DNA of 64,000 nucleotides, from NCBI GenBank assembly GCA_026419785.1, contig JAODTK010000999.1, positions 558,001 through 622,000 of the forward strand, in the 5' to 3' direction. The translations under genes were made by a program, and so were the position numbers. The notes beneath the pieces are model-generated. The model worked only from the letters and a program-made list of their open reading frames with translations. It ran no database searches and was not told the origin of the DNA. This document shows positions 43,601-56,600 of the stretch, in pieces. Each line of letters starts with the position of its first letter. Position 1 is the stretch's first letter. This DNA comes from Sclerodactyla briareus. Its lineage: Eukaryota > Echinodermata > Holothuroidea > Dendrochirotida > Sclerodactylidae.

Positions 43601-44625
43601 GTCACAATTGCTCAACCAGCCACATAAACAACTAGTGTTATCACTGGGGAAGGGACTGTTTTCCGCGCAGTGCTGACCCCGTCTTCTGGACATAGAAGCA
43701 GCTAGGTCTAGGTCAGAGCTTCACGATCATAATCCTCCACAGCTTGGCGCTGTTCACAGGGCAAGGGAATCTCTACCGTGTTTCATTCTTGTGTTTTAAT
43801 AGTATCGCACCGAGACACATAGGCCTAGCATTCAAGAATTATTAGGAGCTCATCACAGCAGTAACGAATGCGTACATTATATTGCCATGTATGCGATAAA
43901 TCACAAAGATAATTGATTACTAAAGTGGTCTAATTTATACACGAGTCATCAACATGATCCATTCCTGGGCGGAAGACCCGAATCAAGTTACGGCTGCAAG
44001 CAGCGCACCGTCTAATAGGGGAGTAAAAATTTAAGGCTGTCTGGCCCAAGCAGCAGAGGCTTTCTTCAATTCTGAATTTAAGTGGTAATACTCTGCGTCC
44101 TTTCGGAGAGCTGTAAATTCTCTCCTCATCACCACGGGGAGGGCATCTCTACAACCAAGTCTATGACGCACGTGAAGACATCTGAACTGCTCACTGTACG
44201 CGAGTATACTGTAGGAACGGCTGCACCGAAAAAACTGTAACTAGCACGGGTATCAGGGAATTAATTAAAGCATTATGCTGCTGAAACATATCCCGAGACT
44301 CCCAGTACTTGCAAGTGAGCGGCCGATTGTTCCGTAGTCAACTGTGAGGGAGACTAACCACAAGCTCATTAGATTTCCTGAAAGGCATCAATAACTGCGA
44401 TAAATTAAATTAATTGTTCTGAGGGATGAAGTAAATTGTATAGTATGGATCGAGCTAGCATCATGTTAAAAATAGTGGCTGGTTAGGGAAGAAACTGCAA
44501 ATTTTCAGGTTGTTGCCCTAGGCGAATCGGGTTCAGCAGTGGCGCTGCAGTCGCTTGGGTCTCATAAGGCACCATTTTGGGCCACTTGTGAGCAGTTATG
44601 TCCTGGTCTCATAATGATGAACCAG
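43601..44625. other. Sequence without recognised features
   Basis: No repeat or coding signal identified. Confidence 0.4.
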
Positions 44626-44930
44626 AACACCAATGGTGCTGTAGCTCAAACCGCACGAATGTACCAACGAATGTTTCAAACAATGGCCTACTGTGGCCCC
44701 TTTAAGAACTTTTGACCTGATCTTCATATGCCAAGATGTCTATCAGTCAAAAAACCTTTCACATCATGGGCTGCAGGCCACAGTGACACCGGGCCTTGGT
44801 CCTAAAATCCCTGGGCACCCTGAAGTTATCAGACACTTATATGACTGAACATCATCACTGTGCAACACAACTGTCGGGGAGATATTGGAGATATAGGGAT
44901 TTTGCATCTATAATGGGGCCCTCGTGCCCT
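44626..44930. repeat. Interspersed repeat, shares ACCAATGGTGCTGTA box with 48350
   Basis: ACCAATGGTGCTGTAGCTCA then AACCGCA occurs here and, as ACCAATGGTGCTGTATCTCA, at 48350-48376. Further on, TTTGACCTGATCTTCATATG and ATCAGTCAAAAAACC recall the GGTCA-rich repeats at 41.7 and 51.6 kb. Confidence 0.5.
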
Positions 44931-45033
44931 AGTGAAGGTGTCACCTTGGTGCCCCCTCGTGGTTGGTTGCGACGACCATTGTGGGGATGTCAGACACCGC
45001 ATTATCTTGGTTTAGGGGGGAACTAATGGAGGG

Positions 45034-46140
45034 GCCGAGCGCCCAACCGGTCAACGAAGCATCGGTGGTGATGGTGACCTACCGGCGTCGACCGCGTACC
45101 GGCCCTACCGGGACTCCCGGAGTCGCATCGGTAACTGCGCACACCGTGAGGGGCTGACTGTACGCATGTCCAGGTGCAGAAATCGAGAGGTCCGCCGATA
45201 CCTTTATAATCCCCATCATACTCGCCAAGCGTGCCCACTGCGGAGGATCAGTCGGCCTAGTCGGAAAGGTCGGCGACTCATCCGAGTGGTGAGGACGAAG
45301 AGCCCTCAAGAGTCGCAGAGTGTTGAGATGGCCCGAGTACACTCATCGAGGTTGAGGGCCAAAGGAAAGGCGCGAGACCAAACTTGATTGGATGGTTGGT
45401 ACCTCGGTAGGCCGGGGCCGGGTCCAGTTGGCTGTGAAGAGTACCTCCAGCGAGAAACTCCTCTGAGATGGTCGCCAGGACCCAAGCGCCAGTTGGGGGG
45501 GACCCCCTTCGAAGTCCTCCTCCCTACTGGTAAGGGGCAGTTAGAGGAACCGTGCCCAGACCACGTTTCTCTCGGCCCCTTTGCACATGATCAGTCCAAT
45601 GGGCCAGTTTGGTTTCATCCTTTTCGGGAGGCAGAGAGAGTCTCTCCGGGACCTGCTACAGGAACAGACCACCCACCCCCCCCCTTCCCCGATGTCTGGT
45701 GGTCACAGAGGCAAGCTTGATGTAGCGTTCACCTCCGTGCCCTGACGGAGGCAATCTCAAAATTCCCCACTGATGAGGTCTTCGCCAGAAGATGCCCCCC
45801 AACAGCCATGATGACAGTGTCTCATCACACCTGGCCATGGTCAAACGTCAGGCATACCGCCCATGAGAAGAAGGGGGGCGAAGTCTCTACAGAAACCTGC
45901 CTGCTCTGTAAGGATTATGGGGAGGAGCCCGACTCAGAGCCTTGGCCATGAGGAGAATAATGGCACAAACTTTAGGCAACCCATGCCGCCCCTTCAGTGT
46001 CCAACAGGGTGAGTGGAGGCGGCGCGAGAGCTGTGCAAACAGTTGAATCACGGGACCAACAGTGAGCAGATTAGAGGCTCGCACCTTTGCTCTGGGCGTC
46101 GGGCAGAGAATATTCTTGCACTATCGTCAGGGTGGGAAAA
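45034..46140 (-). mobile_element. Degraded retroelement fragment, probably DIRS-like RT/RNase H
   Basis: This block has clearly higher G+C than its surroundings. On the minus strand, across frameshifts, it shows RLSLPPEKDE (near 45630), MMGIIKVSADLSISAPGHAY then SQPL (near 45190-45110) and VTITTDASLTGWALG (45078-45034). The spacing and order (LSLPPEK, then L..ADL...HM..QPL, then TTDAS.TGWG) resemble the RT-RNase H junction of DIRS-like tyrosine-recombinase retrotransposons. Stops and frame changes show it is dead. The plus-strand open frame of 110 codons here is its antisense shadow. DIRS assignment is inference from motifs; another retroelement class is possible. Confidence 0.5.
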
Positions 46141-47500
46141 ATTTGGATGAGCAAGCCTGTTAACTTAGTAACCAACGGCTGGTAAACATGTTCAGTAGCA
46201 CTGAACATAAGATTATGACTGGCATTAAATCAGTCAACTGTGTCAAGTGCATGCAAGGTTATAGCACTGATGATAGTGTGAATGTGTGTCCACCTCATCA
46301 GTGGCCCTTTGAAAATTTTCTGACAAGCACACCAGGCTGGATTGATTTGCTAGATAGTAAAAGGTTTTCTCAGCACCAATTGTGAGAGGCAAAAACACTG
46401 GGCGGATCCTAAACGGCACCTACAGGGAGGGCAATGAATGTAAGGGAGACTAGCAGCCCAGGTTGGACCTTTAGTCGTAGGACCTAAGGTCTTAGGACCT
46501 TGGGCCTTGATGTTGATGGATTCTTAGATTTACCAAGAACGCAAAAATAGTTGTGCCCAGAGCATGTGAAGAGCAAACAGTTTAATATACATGTATGGAA
46601 TGCCTCACGAAGGCTGAGGGTGTTTGATAGACCGTCTCAACTACCCCCCCCCCCACCGTTGTACCCCTGATACATTTACTGTGCCAACCACCGGCCACTA
46701 TTCATAGTAGTAGTCCATCTTGGCAAATTCTAACACATCCGATTTGGCCACACAACTTTTCCTGTCTCTGGATCACTATTCACATATTCAAGTCACGGTC
46801 CTGGCTGCAAAAGCATTCACCACGGCATTTTGACATTTCCACTGAAATTCTAAATGATATAGTCTAGTACATCTTTTTATAAAACATACTCACTGTGATA
46901 AAAGATCATGTAAAGAGCCTCCGCCGCAAATGCCATCGCTATCCATAATTCTATCTTCTCAAGTAGCTACCAAAATATCTACAATGTTCGCATGCCTACA
47001 GTCTTTCATACAAGGATTTCTGTTGGTTATGGAGAGTCATCACCTGCAAAGAAATACAAAGAGAAAAGAAAGAAATATAATCGGAAAGCCAATTCAGGAA
47101 CAACTGTTTCATTGAGGAATTCTCAGGAGTGCCAAAAAAATATGCCTCAAGCATACAACAGAGTAGGCATGATCAACTGATGTCAATTACGTAACAAATT
47201 TCTCAATTACGTATGGAATTGTATTCCTCGATGCTACACCTCTCCTCATTGAACAACAGAGCAAAGGGTTGTTCCTGAATGGTGGAGGTGGATCTCGTAC
47301 CTTTGATGTGATGTTATATACTATACCTGATTTAATTCTTTAGCCATGTAAACTTCCTAGCTTCCCTAACTTTGAAAGGAAGGCAATGGTGCAACCACTT
47401 GGGAATGGGGTCACAGCAATGACAGCCGTGCCTTTGAAAACACAAAACTGTTGCTCACTGCTTCTCCCCCCCACCACACTCAACATCCAAACAGCTGTGC
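46141..47500. other. Sequence without recognised features
   Basis: Contains a C-run at 46645-46656 and a GACCTAAGGTCTTAGGACCT palindromic stretch near 46480; no gene or matched repeat. Confidence 0.4.
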
Positions 47501-47504
47501 CCTC

Positions 47505-47653
47505 TCAACATTCATCATATGTGAGGGTATAGTACTTCCCGTATGTCAAATTACAAACTGAGGCCCAAAAGAAGAGGTACTCATCAGAATCTTCGGCGAT
47601 CTTCTCGTAAGTGCGTACACCCGTGTTCACCGGGTTGCCGAGCCAGTGGTTAC
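47505..47653 (-). CDS. Candidate exon of unidentified protein
   Basis: After acceptor GTTCAAATAG the minus strand is open for 48 codons: GNHWLGNPVNTGVRTYEKIA, then EDSDEYLFFWASVCNLTYG and KYYTLTYDEC before a stop. The alternation of acidic, aromatic and small residues looks like real coding sequence; I cannot name the family. Either a terminal exon ending at the stop, or an internal one using the weak donor GTTGAG three residues earlier. Same strand as the kinase gene, upstream of its first visible exon. Confidence 0.35.
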
Positions 47654-47654
47654 C

Positions 47655-48380
47655 TATTTGAACAACCATGCAAACAATTACAAGGCATTCCAAGTTTCGC
47701 TTAAAGATTTCAGTGTTAGCATTTAACAAAAACCAAGTACCAAGTTTCACAAAAATCCGGCAACTTTGAAATTACGCATAAATTAAGCAAATTAGACCTC
47801 GTTGAATGACCCATTTGTTACCCTGAATCCTGAGAAAAAAAATCTGGAACTCAAGGTAAACCGTACCCACAAGGTTCATGAAAATCCAAGCACTCAAAGA
47901 TTTCGCATAACTTATGCGAATTAGGTACGTTGAACGACCTCCATTGAACCCGAATCTTTGCTGAAAAGTTTCGGGACTGAGGTAGACTATATTCACCAAA
48001 TGTTGTGGAAACGTCGCCAAACTTTTTGAGTTTCGCTAAATTATGCAAATAAGGCGACCTAATTATATCCATATTTCACGCTGAAAAATCTTATCAATTC
48101 ATCTACCGTATATCCCGCATCTATGTGCCAAACCAAGCGCCCATGGCACCTACGGTTCCATCCGTATCTTGCTAACGACCTAACAATAAACAGGCACTCG
48201 GCAAAAAGTGTCTCGCCTGGTTTGCGCGATCGGTGGCTCCTATTATTCACTACACTACACCTATACACAACGCAACTAGTTTCTGCAGACCATTGTCTGT
48301 CAAACGACATAATATTTTTCACATTGTACACATGAAATCCCCTACGGAGCACCAATGGTGCTGTATCTCAAACCGCAATA
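47655..48380. repeat. GCAAATTAG-type repeat, copy 1
   Basis: Tandem ~135-145 bp monomers with CCAAGTTTCACAAAAATCC, AATTACGCATAAATTAAGCA then AATTAGACC, and GACTGAGGTAGACTATATTC. It ends with CATCTATGTGCCAAACCAAG, TACGGTTCCAT and CTTGCTAACGACCTAACAAT. Same unit and orientation as 49170-50110 and 52745-53640. Confidence 0.75.
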
Positions 48381-49165
48381 ACGCTCATAATTATTTAACT
48401 CAGCCATGATCAACAAGGAGCATTATGACGTACTGGAACTTTCATGGTGAATGCTGTTTTGATTTTCTTTAGTTCTTTTGACCTATACTCGATGTGGTCA
48501 ATGATTGTTATTTCAGCACCTCAGACCTCATACACCCTGGTTTTTTGTTTTTTTTATAGAAAAAAAATTTTATAAATGACAGCTTTTAAAGCCTGTGACA
48601 ATTTTTGGGCTCAATTACACGCTTTGCCTTCTTATTAGGTGGCTTGTATCGCGAATCTTCAGCGCTCTATGGTTAGAACAGTCACACAGTATTGCATTAG
48701 CGCCGGTATCCTGGAATGAATATTAGAGTATTTGGTTATATTTAGGCAGGCGCCAAACATCCGCCGTGGTTTGGCCGAAAGATCCATGGATACAGGTTAG
48801 CTGAATGGGTACTATGGCTGAAACGTTGGTGGCTGAAACTTGTAGAAAGCAGTATGGGGTTGAACTCAAGGATCCAACCCAACGAATAGTTTTTGGGCCA
48901 TAATGCCCTTGCCTGAGCTATTTACTAGTCCTCAACAGTTATGTGGAATGTGTGTAAACCCACTGAAAACAAACACAGTCCGTCACTGAGGATTAAACTG
49001 TCCTGACTATGTAGTTTAACTTTACCAGTTTCTCAATTAGCCCAACTTCAGCCTCCCAGGCCAGGCTTACCTATGTAAAAAAAAAAACAAAGTAAAATAA
49101 ATGAACCTATTGATCGTCACCCCCCCCCGCTATTTCGGGAATTTATACATTCAGTTTATTCTGTA
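48381..49165. other. Sequence without recognised features
   Basis: A/T homopolymers near 48540-48570 and 49077-49090; otherwise nothing recognised. Confidence 0.4.
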
Positions 49166-49169
49166 ACTT

Positions 49170-50110
49170 TCACTTGTTCGAAAGATGTTTCAAGGGGTAC
49201 AAGGATCACCCCAGTGTCCACCTGGTTGCACGATCATGGTTTTCTATAGTCATAATGCAACATACAAGCCTTCCATTTCTTGCCCCAATAATATATGTCA
49301 GGACCAATGGGGGACCACACATTTCATGGGAATCTTACCAACTTGAACATTACATGAATGAAGCAAATTATACGCGGATAATGAATAACCCCGTGACTCG
49401 AGTCCAATGTAAAAAAATGGACTGAAGGTAGACCATACGCATCAAGCGTCATAGAAATCTAACAATTGAAATTTGGAATGAACTATGCAAATAGACTAAC
49501 TGAATAACTTCCAGTCTCATTCAAAAAAGTTTCAAAATGGGAATCAGCAAACTTTAGCATTACCATAATCCTGCAAATTAGACAGTATGTTGAATTACTC
49601 CAGGGACCCGTAATCCATGTGAAAATTTGGGACTCGAAGTAAAACGACCCACCAGTTTTCATTAAAATCCAACCAATTCATGATTTTGCATAATTATGCA
49701 AATCGACACATGAATGACTCCATTGACCCTGAATCTCTGTTAAATAATTTCAGGACTGGATTAAGACCATACTCACTGTCAGTTGATGAAAATCTTACAA
49801 CCTTGAAAATTAGACAGCTTACTTAGCAATTTTTTTTAGCTCTAAATTAATCAGTGTCATCGACCTCACTTCACCCATGTGCCAAACCAAGTCTCTCATA
49901 GCAGTTACAGTTCTACTGGATCTTGCTACAAGCTAAACAATGAATATTATAATAGGCCAATTACCCTCCTTTTATAGGCCAGTTTTTTGGCGCCAAGAAC
50001 TAGTCAGGTTGTGTCCACCCAACCCTGATACTACATCAAAATGTTGTCAAAATTGGCCGCACCGTTTCAGAGAAATCCTGCTAAAAAGAAAGTTTGTCAG
50101 TTCAGGCGAA
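49170..50110. repeat. GCAAATTAG-type repeat, copy 2
   Basis: Four or more diverged monomers with TTATGCAAAT, AAAATCTTACCAACTTG and GACCCTGAATC. A 3' part follows with ATGTGCCAAACCAAGTCTC, CTTGCTACAAGCTAAACAAT, ATAGGCCAATTACCCTCCTT, ATGTTGTCAAAATTGGCCGC and AATCCTGCTAAAAAGAAAGT. No CA-repeat at its end, unlike copy 3. Confidence 0.75.
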
Positions 50111-51595
50111 ACAAAAAACGGCAGATTGCGTACTGTAATTTTACTCATGTGTACTTGGGTGTATTAAATTAGTGTTACACATTTGTCAGGGATTGAGCCT
50201 TGGAGTAGAGTTCCTATTCCAATTGCAGATGTCATCACAAACCTTGTTGTTACGTATCTCTAACCTACCATACCTTTCACCCCACCCTCTCCCTGACCCC
50301 CCCTCATACCAATCTCAACAGCCTCTTTCTTAGCCCCGTTTGTCTCTCTGACTCTCCAATGGAGTGCATTGCAAACTACTTCTACACAAGTTACAACACT
50401 GAAACAGTGGGTACATGCCCACGGTGATAATGCTATCGCCATGCCTACTGTTCCTGCTTCCATCCCATAGGCCGCTACATGACTGTCGCCGAAAGGCACA
50501 TCCTTCAACGGCAAATTTTTTCTGGTGCCATAGTGAATTTTCGTTCCGGCAAAATGTATTTTTTTGTGAATTGATGAGAAAATAAAATGGATTTCCAATG
50601 GCTCTATTAATTCCCAAAAGGTATCCCCCAGCAGTAGGGCTAAGCTCCTTAGCCTAACTTGCTGATTTTGTACAGGACCACACTTTAGCTAGATCAGAAA
50701 AGTAATACTGAAGACAACTTGCGATAACAGATTCGATCTTTTGTGAATGTGTTTGTATCAACCCATCTACATGCCTGTTTCATTATCTTATGATTTCCAA
50801 TGGTTTCAGATCTCAGATTTAAACGTTTCGTAGGATACGTTGACTTGTGCTGTAATAATCGTAATACTTAGGCCTAGTACTCCAACAGTATTATATAGGC
50901 TTACCACTTCAAACGCTACGAGTAACAAACCTCTGCCACAAACCCTCCCTAAAAATTGCTCCAAACTCCTTGGTTCAAGAATCTATTGATCCCGATCTTC
51001 CATGAAAGTTCTGAATTATTTCTAACATATTTAATCTCTGTACTCACATCTCACTATTAAATGAGTATCCATGATTATTCCGTGGGCACTAGTAGATCAA
51101 GTGTCACTTTCGAGTAACTGCGCGAATCGCTCGCTTCTCCGGCCGTGTGCGTACGTCGGTATTGCATATGTACAGTACAGTATGGTGCGTTTCTTTCGAA
51201 GTGGTGATCCTTGGTAATTACCAGCTAGAGTGAATACAAACCGTAAGGCTTTCAAAGTTATGTGATGCATACAATCCCCCTCGGTTTTTGCCCGCGTCTA
51301 CCCAATACGGTATGACCGGGTCCGAAAGAACGCGCATACAGTACAGCAAGATTGCGAGGTCAGATCTCACTTGCAGCTAGATTGCGAGGTCAGATCTCTG
51401 AGTGAATTATGGGAGAAATGAAAGATCATGGAAGAATATGTCCACTTTTCCATGGAATCAACCTCAGATAACATACATGTAAATTTTGTGAACATGTCAT
51501 GAAGAAGCACTAGTTGAGAAAACATTAAATGCAATTTGAGACGTCCCATCCTCTTCATAGCAGAAAATGCTTTTGTAGATTTAACAAAATAACCC
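50111..51595. other. Sequence with one dispersed repeat at 50320-50500
   Basis: The 50320-50500 stretch matches 5610-5800 (CAACAGCCTCTTTCTTAGCC, TACACAAGTTACAA). A local direct repeat of TTGCAGCTAGATTGCGAGGT type occurs at 51342-51400. No gene found. Confidence 0.45.
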
Positions 51596-51599
51596 CTTA

Positions 51600-52110
51600 T
51601 TTCCGCTTTAATAACCTTTGACCTGACCTTCACAATGGTCAAAGTTTCCCGAGGTCAATGCACCTTTTTCCAAGTTCGGTCCACATTCCTCAAAGTATGA
51701 CTGTTAGAGGCCTAGGGGGGGGATATTTCTTTTCACTAGATGGTACTGTTTCAACTCTAATGGCATGATATGACGGTCCATCGAAAATCTGTGTACAATC
51801 TGAAAGGAGCGCACCCAATGAACAGTATGCTGAGTTTCAGACAATCTAATGCTTTTTGTATAAGATACCTTTTGTAATTGCGAACAAAATGGCCAATTGT
51901 GTTGCTTCAATGACCTTGACCTTGACCTTCACAAGGTCAGAAATGTCCCAGTGGTCAATGATCATCATGTTCAATTTTGTCAACCTCATCAAAGTTTGAT
52001 CAATTGGCAGCCTAAAAGGCAATTGGTGGGGACCCCAAAAGTCCTTGTGGACAACGATCATTAGTTAGAATGAATGGCGGATCACAAAAACTCAACCGCA
52101 TCGCTGGTTT
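51600..52110. repeat. GGTCA-rich interspersed repeat
   Basis: Two related halves each carry TTGACC(T)TGACCTTCACAA, a GGTCA(G)A...TCCC(A/G)(G)GTCAATG box and a CCTCA(T)CAAAGT box; the second ends ATCGCTGGTTTGAGGCTAAA. Related to the (ACAG)n-tailed family at 41.5 kb. Confidence 0.5.
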
Positions 52111-52744
52111 GAGGCTAAAATTCTAAATAACTGCGCATAAGTTTGGCTCTTATTACAAACGTCCCTCAATTGCTTTTTTCTGTTCTTCTTCATGCCCCCC
52201 CCACCACTCTTCTCTCCCTAAATACCCCGAAATTTGAATCAAGTTTTATCGCGTCGTCAACTCACTCTTTGACCCCAAAAATCCAACTTGAAATGTTCTA
52301 AATCTCCTTAGAGCCCGGGCTCCTTTGCCTTTTAAAATCATTTCCTTCATTATTCATGCCTTTTATTTTCCAAGCAGGCAGGACATGCCATCCCCCCCCC
52401 CTGCCAGCAGCAAACACCCTCCCCCACCCCCCACCACCAACATATCTCCCTGCAGCAGTCAAGGATGTCTAAATATATCTTTGAACCTCCAACATTTGTC
52501 CTCAGTCCCCAGGCAAGAGAGAGGAAAGAAAAATGTTACATATCTTTGAGGTCTAATCCACCTAATCAAATTGTTGGGTAAGAGAGGGTTTGCTTGTGGG
52601 CAGGCTTATACAGCACAATTGTCACCGGAGCTATGTTTACTCGTTCCTCGTGCTCATTCTAACAGAAGCTATATTGAGGGAATTCATCCAATCAGAACTC
52701 AAACACATCCGATTCAGAAATGTTAACGACCATACCTACTGATT
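52111..52744. other. C-rich patches, nothing recognised
   Basis: C-runs around 52195-52205 and 52390-52435; no gene or matched repeat. Confidence 0.4.
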
Positions 52745-53640
52745 TGGCGGAAATTCTACCGAAGTTTTTTTTTTTGGAAATTGGTCCACTGACCCCAGCT
52801 GTACCTTCAAAATTATCAGGAATAAAGGTGGATCACATCTACCAAGTTTTGTGGAAATCCAAGGAAGTTTCAAAAATTGCATAAAATATGCAAATTAGAC
52901 ACATTAAAGGACCTCCAGTGACCCCTACTTCACTTTTAAATTTATCGGAAACCATGGTAGACCACAATCCACTAAGTTTCGTGAAAATCTGACGAACTTG
53001 AAAAATTCCCATGAATTATGCAAATTAGGACACTTAAGTAGAATTTTAGGCTGAAAATCTAATCAGTTCATCTAACTGTCATCCAGGTCCTACATGCCAA
53101 CTACATCATTGTAGCAAATACGGTTCTTGCATAATCTTGCTAACAAGCTTAAACAATAAATTACAATAAAATAAGCTAATCACCCAACTTGATTAATGGA
53201 CTTTGCTGCCCAAACTCAACTACAGATATGACCAAACACCACAACCCCGGTGACTACCCACGAAATGTTGTCATAATAAAATCGGGGCCCTCCATCAACA
53301 GTTTGTGAGAAATCTCCTACACAGAGAAAGCAATTGTGACATACACACACACATACACACACACATACACACACACATACACACACACACCATAGTGACC
53401 ACTAAGTCTCTTCTAAAATAGGCTAATTACCTTATTTAATAAGTGACTTTTGTGCCAAAACTACTCAGATCGGTTCCCACCAACTCCGATGCTACACTGA
53501 AAATTTTGTCGCATTGCACTTACCGTTCTCGAAAGATATCCTGCTAACTAGAAAGTATGACACACACACATACAAACACACACACATACACACACACACA
53601 CATACATACACACACACACCATAGTGACCACTAAGTCTAC
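52745..53640. repeat. GCAAATTAG-type repeat, copy 3, with duplicated CA-tailed end
   Basis: Monomers with AATATGCAAATTAGACACAT and GACCTCCAGTGACCC precede a 3' part that is present twice in tandem (~228-bp period). Each half runs from (A)TAAGCTAATCACC / AGGCTAATTACC through CC(G)ATG/CCGGTGAC.AC to a (CA)n/(TACA)n stretch (53338-53391 and 53560-53619) and then CACCATAGTGACCACTAAGT then CT. Confidence 0.8.
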
Positions 53641-56600
53641 TGAACTTCATTCATTGCGAGACAAAAATCTATATAAAACAACCTATAGTCCCCGGTAATA
53701 GGGATAAGGAGTTTTAATTCGAAATAATACGAAAGTAATTCAAGACGATAGAAGAAGACTTGTTCATTAAATTATGGCGAAACAAGAACAGCCCCCTACA
53801 AAGTGTCGATGAAGCATAAGTCGAGAGCTGGGTTATGAGAACAGCCCAGTAAGATGAGTTACGAGGGGCCACTACTAATAAGATGAGCTTAAGAAGTTGA
53901 GTTGGGAGCACAGTCAATTATAACGTACAGTCATGACAATCAGATTACACTTCCAAACAATGTTCCATCAATTTGAAAGTTTGCTAGCCCAAGACCCGGA
54001 ACACAGTAACATTTTGATGACGTGCTTGTTCACATGCATTTTGATAACAGGTTGAACCCTCCTCAGATATCCTATTACTATAGGGAAAGTGCTCCATCGA
54101 TGGTTGACAGACTTGGGATACTGTGAGCAATTCTATCCACCCCTGTTGGTGAGAATTGGCAGAGGCAGGATTATGGGAGGCAAGCTAGAGCACTTCCTCC
54201 CCTCCCCCCCCCCTACTTTTTGGCCAAGGTCCTGTTGCCTAGGCACAATTTTGACCTTCTAGTAATTTCCCCCCAACCCCACTCTTAGTAGTGGCCACAC
54301 TTGCAAAACCCCCGGCCCTCTTGCTCTTATCCCACCCATGAGAAGCAGCATGGGCAAACTTCCAAAAGCCAACATCATGAGACAGGATTTTATTTTGTGG
54401 AGGAGTTCAAGAGAGACGGACATCATCATTGGATTCCATGTAGCATTACATGCCCTCGCGCATGAACATCAGTGGTCCGACTTGAACTTGCAGACCTAGC
54501 CGATTTCCCAGGTCAATCCTCAGACACACAAAACATACAACTGCACGTTGACAGGTACTGTAATGTACTTCAAACAGACAGAGAGACCCTTGCACACTCA
54601 ACCTGACAAGGGAGCACACAGGTATCATCTGATCACTTCCTGAATAGTCTGTTTTGTAATAAACCTGCCTGCAAACAATGTGGCATATTGCATGGTCATA
54701 GAACAGGGCATAGCACCAGCAGTACTGTACTACGGTGGTGCAGGGAGATGTATCATGTACCCTACCTAGACTGAAACCAATACACGGGGTACAATTGGAC
54801 TGCTCAGGATCATCAATTTGGCAGGTTTCCTAAATAGGAGTGTGATGTCTGAACTGAATTGAAGAACACATTTCAATCAATCGGTGTGAGAAAGGTCTGT
54901 TCAGGCAGTTTTACCAACTCACTCAACATAAGCCTCCACAGTACAGACAGTGTGCAGTGTGTAGACAGACCGCTGTTATCTGAGACTGTTCAACTCTCAA
55001 ATTCTAGACTGGGAAACACAGGCATAAACAGACAGAAATTAATGGCCCCAAAGCATCAGAAATTTGGGGCCCCAGAAATTTTAAACAACAGCCATCAACA
55101 AAACACTGAGAGTCGCTGCTAAGGTTTGAAGAACAGTCAGTAAACTAGTGCAAGGAACCAAGCTTTGCAACTATCTAGCACACTGCTACATTGCCACAAA
55201 ATAAGGGTATGTACCAAATTAAGACCAGAAAGCCAAAAGGCTTAGGATTCCTTGACTTCTTTCTGACAACCTAGAGCCAGACACAAGGACAAATGGGAGA
55301 TGGACCAACTCATGATAGGCAACATAACGTTCTGACGAAATTCCCATTTTTCCCAACTCAAACCAACAATTAGGTTTCTGGACTCTTGATAAAGAAACTA
55401 CAACTAAATTTCAAGGGTTTCAAGGACTTGAATCAGACCAACCATTCTTGGACTTATAGGTTTACACGTTTTCAGACTTGACCTTGGTGACCTCAGAGAC
55501 CTCTGACCTGACCCAAAACGATAGGGTTAATGTACTCATTCAGGGGAACCCACATACCAGTATGAGCTGCATCTATCAGGGGGGGTCAAGATATAGTGTT
55601 TAAAGGCGGGTTCACATATATTTTTTAACACAAACGCATTTGCAGACTGCATAGATTCCTTGGACTTCGTCAAGGAACTCACGTTAAAGAAGATCTATTC
55701 CTTGAAGAAATACTAATTCTCAGATCCAGGCACAGTGTTAAAGAGTATTGTGCTAACGCCTAGTTTCCGGTGGCACAAATGGCGGCATGGGGCAACGCGC
55801 TATACCCACAAAACATAATATCCTGCCTATCTCTTATAGTGACAGGAGGGTCAGTGACAGGGGATATCCTGAAAAATGTTGCAAAAGTGTCTTGGGAGAA
55901 AAGTGGAACTCTAAATGTGGTTGATTTGATTATGATTGATGGATTCAGGAGCAATTAAGGCTCATCCTGGAACCCTGGCCATATTCATTCATGGATGAGC
56001 ACCGCGATAACGCCCCTTCTCTTCTCGACTAGTGCGCAGATTATATCGAGGCAGGGGTGTAACCAACCCAAACCTGCTCCAGGACTGCCATTTACGCACC
56101 ACCATGAAAGGCTATCAGTGAACTCAGGACCGAACCACTTTCTCTGAACCTGGAGAAGAGAAGTTCCAAAATCAACGTGATGCTCATTAGCAGCCAGACA
56201 GACTCATGTGAATATTCCCGGATGGGTGTGTTGTTTCCCGAAAAATCCTAAACGCCAGTGGGTTGTAACATGCATGGAAATGGGCAGCAGTACCCAGCCA
56301 GCAGACAAAATAAAGAGTTATGTGGCAGAATTTACAGAGACAGAATAAGGGAGGAAAATAGAATACGTAGGAAAACAACAAACACATCCATACAGTTTGT
56401 TGTTTACATGATACAAATCCTCTCTACAAAACCCCTGGGGAATATGGGGCTCTTTGACATAAGCGAGGTGATGAGCAACATGTTACTATCAGAGAGGGTT
56501 GCCAATGACTCACACAACATATTGTCGAATCACATGATCACGTAATATTTTCAATAAGGCCGTCACTTTGTCAATTGGTGGAGCGACGCTCGGCAGTACC

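Noticed and set aside
45388-45720. Plus-strand 110-codon frame as a gene
   Set aside because: It lies opposite retroelement motifs on the minus strand and is an antisense shadow.
55760-55958. Short gene starting at an ATGGCGGC context
   Set aside because: Open on both strands at once, only ~62 codons, no family resemblance and no donor site that I trust.
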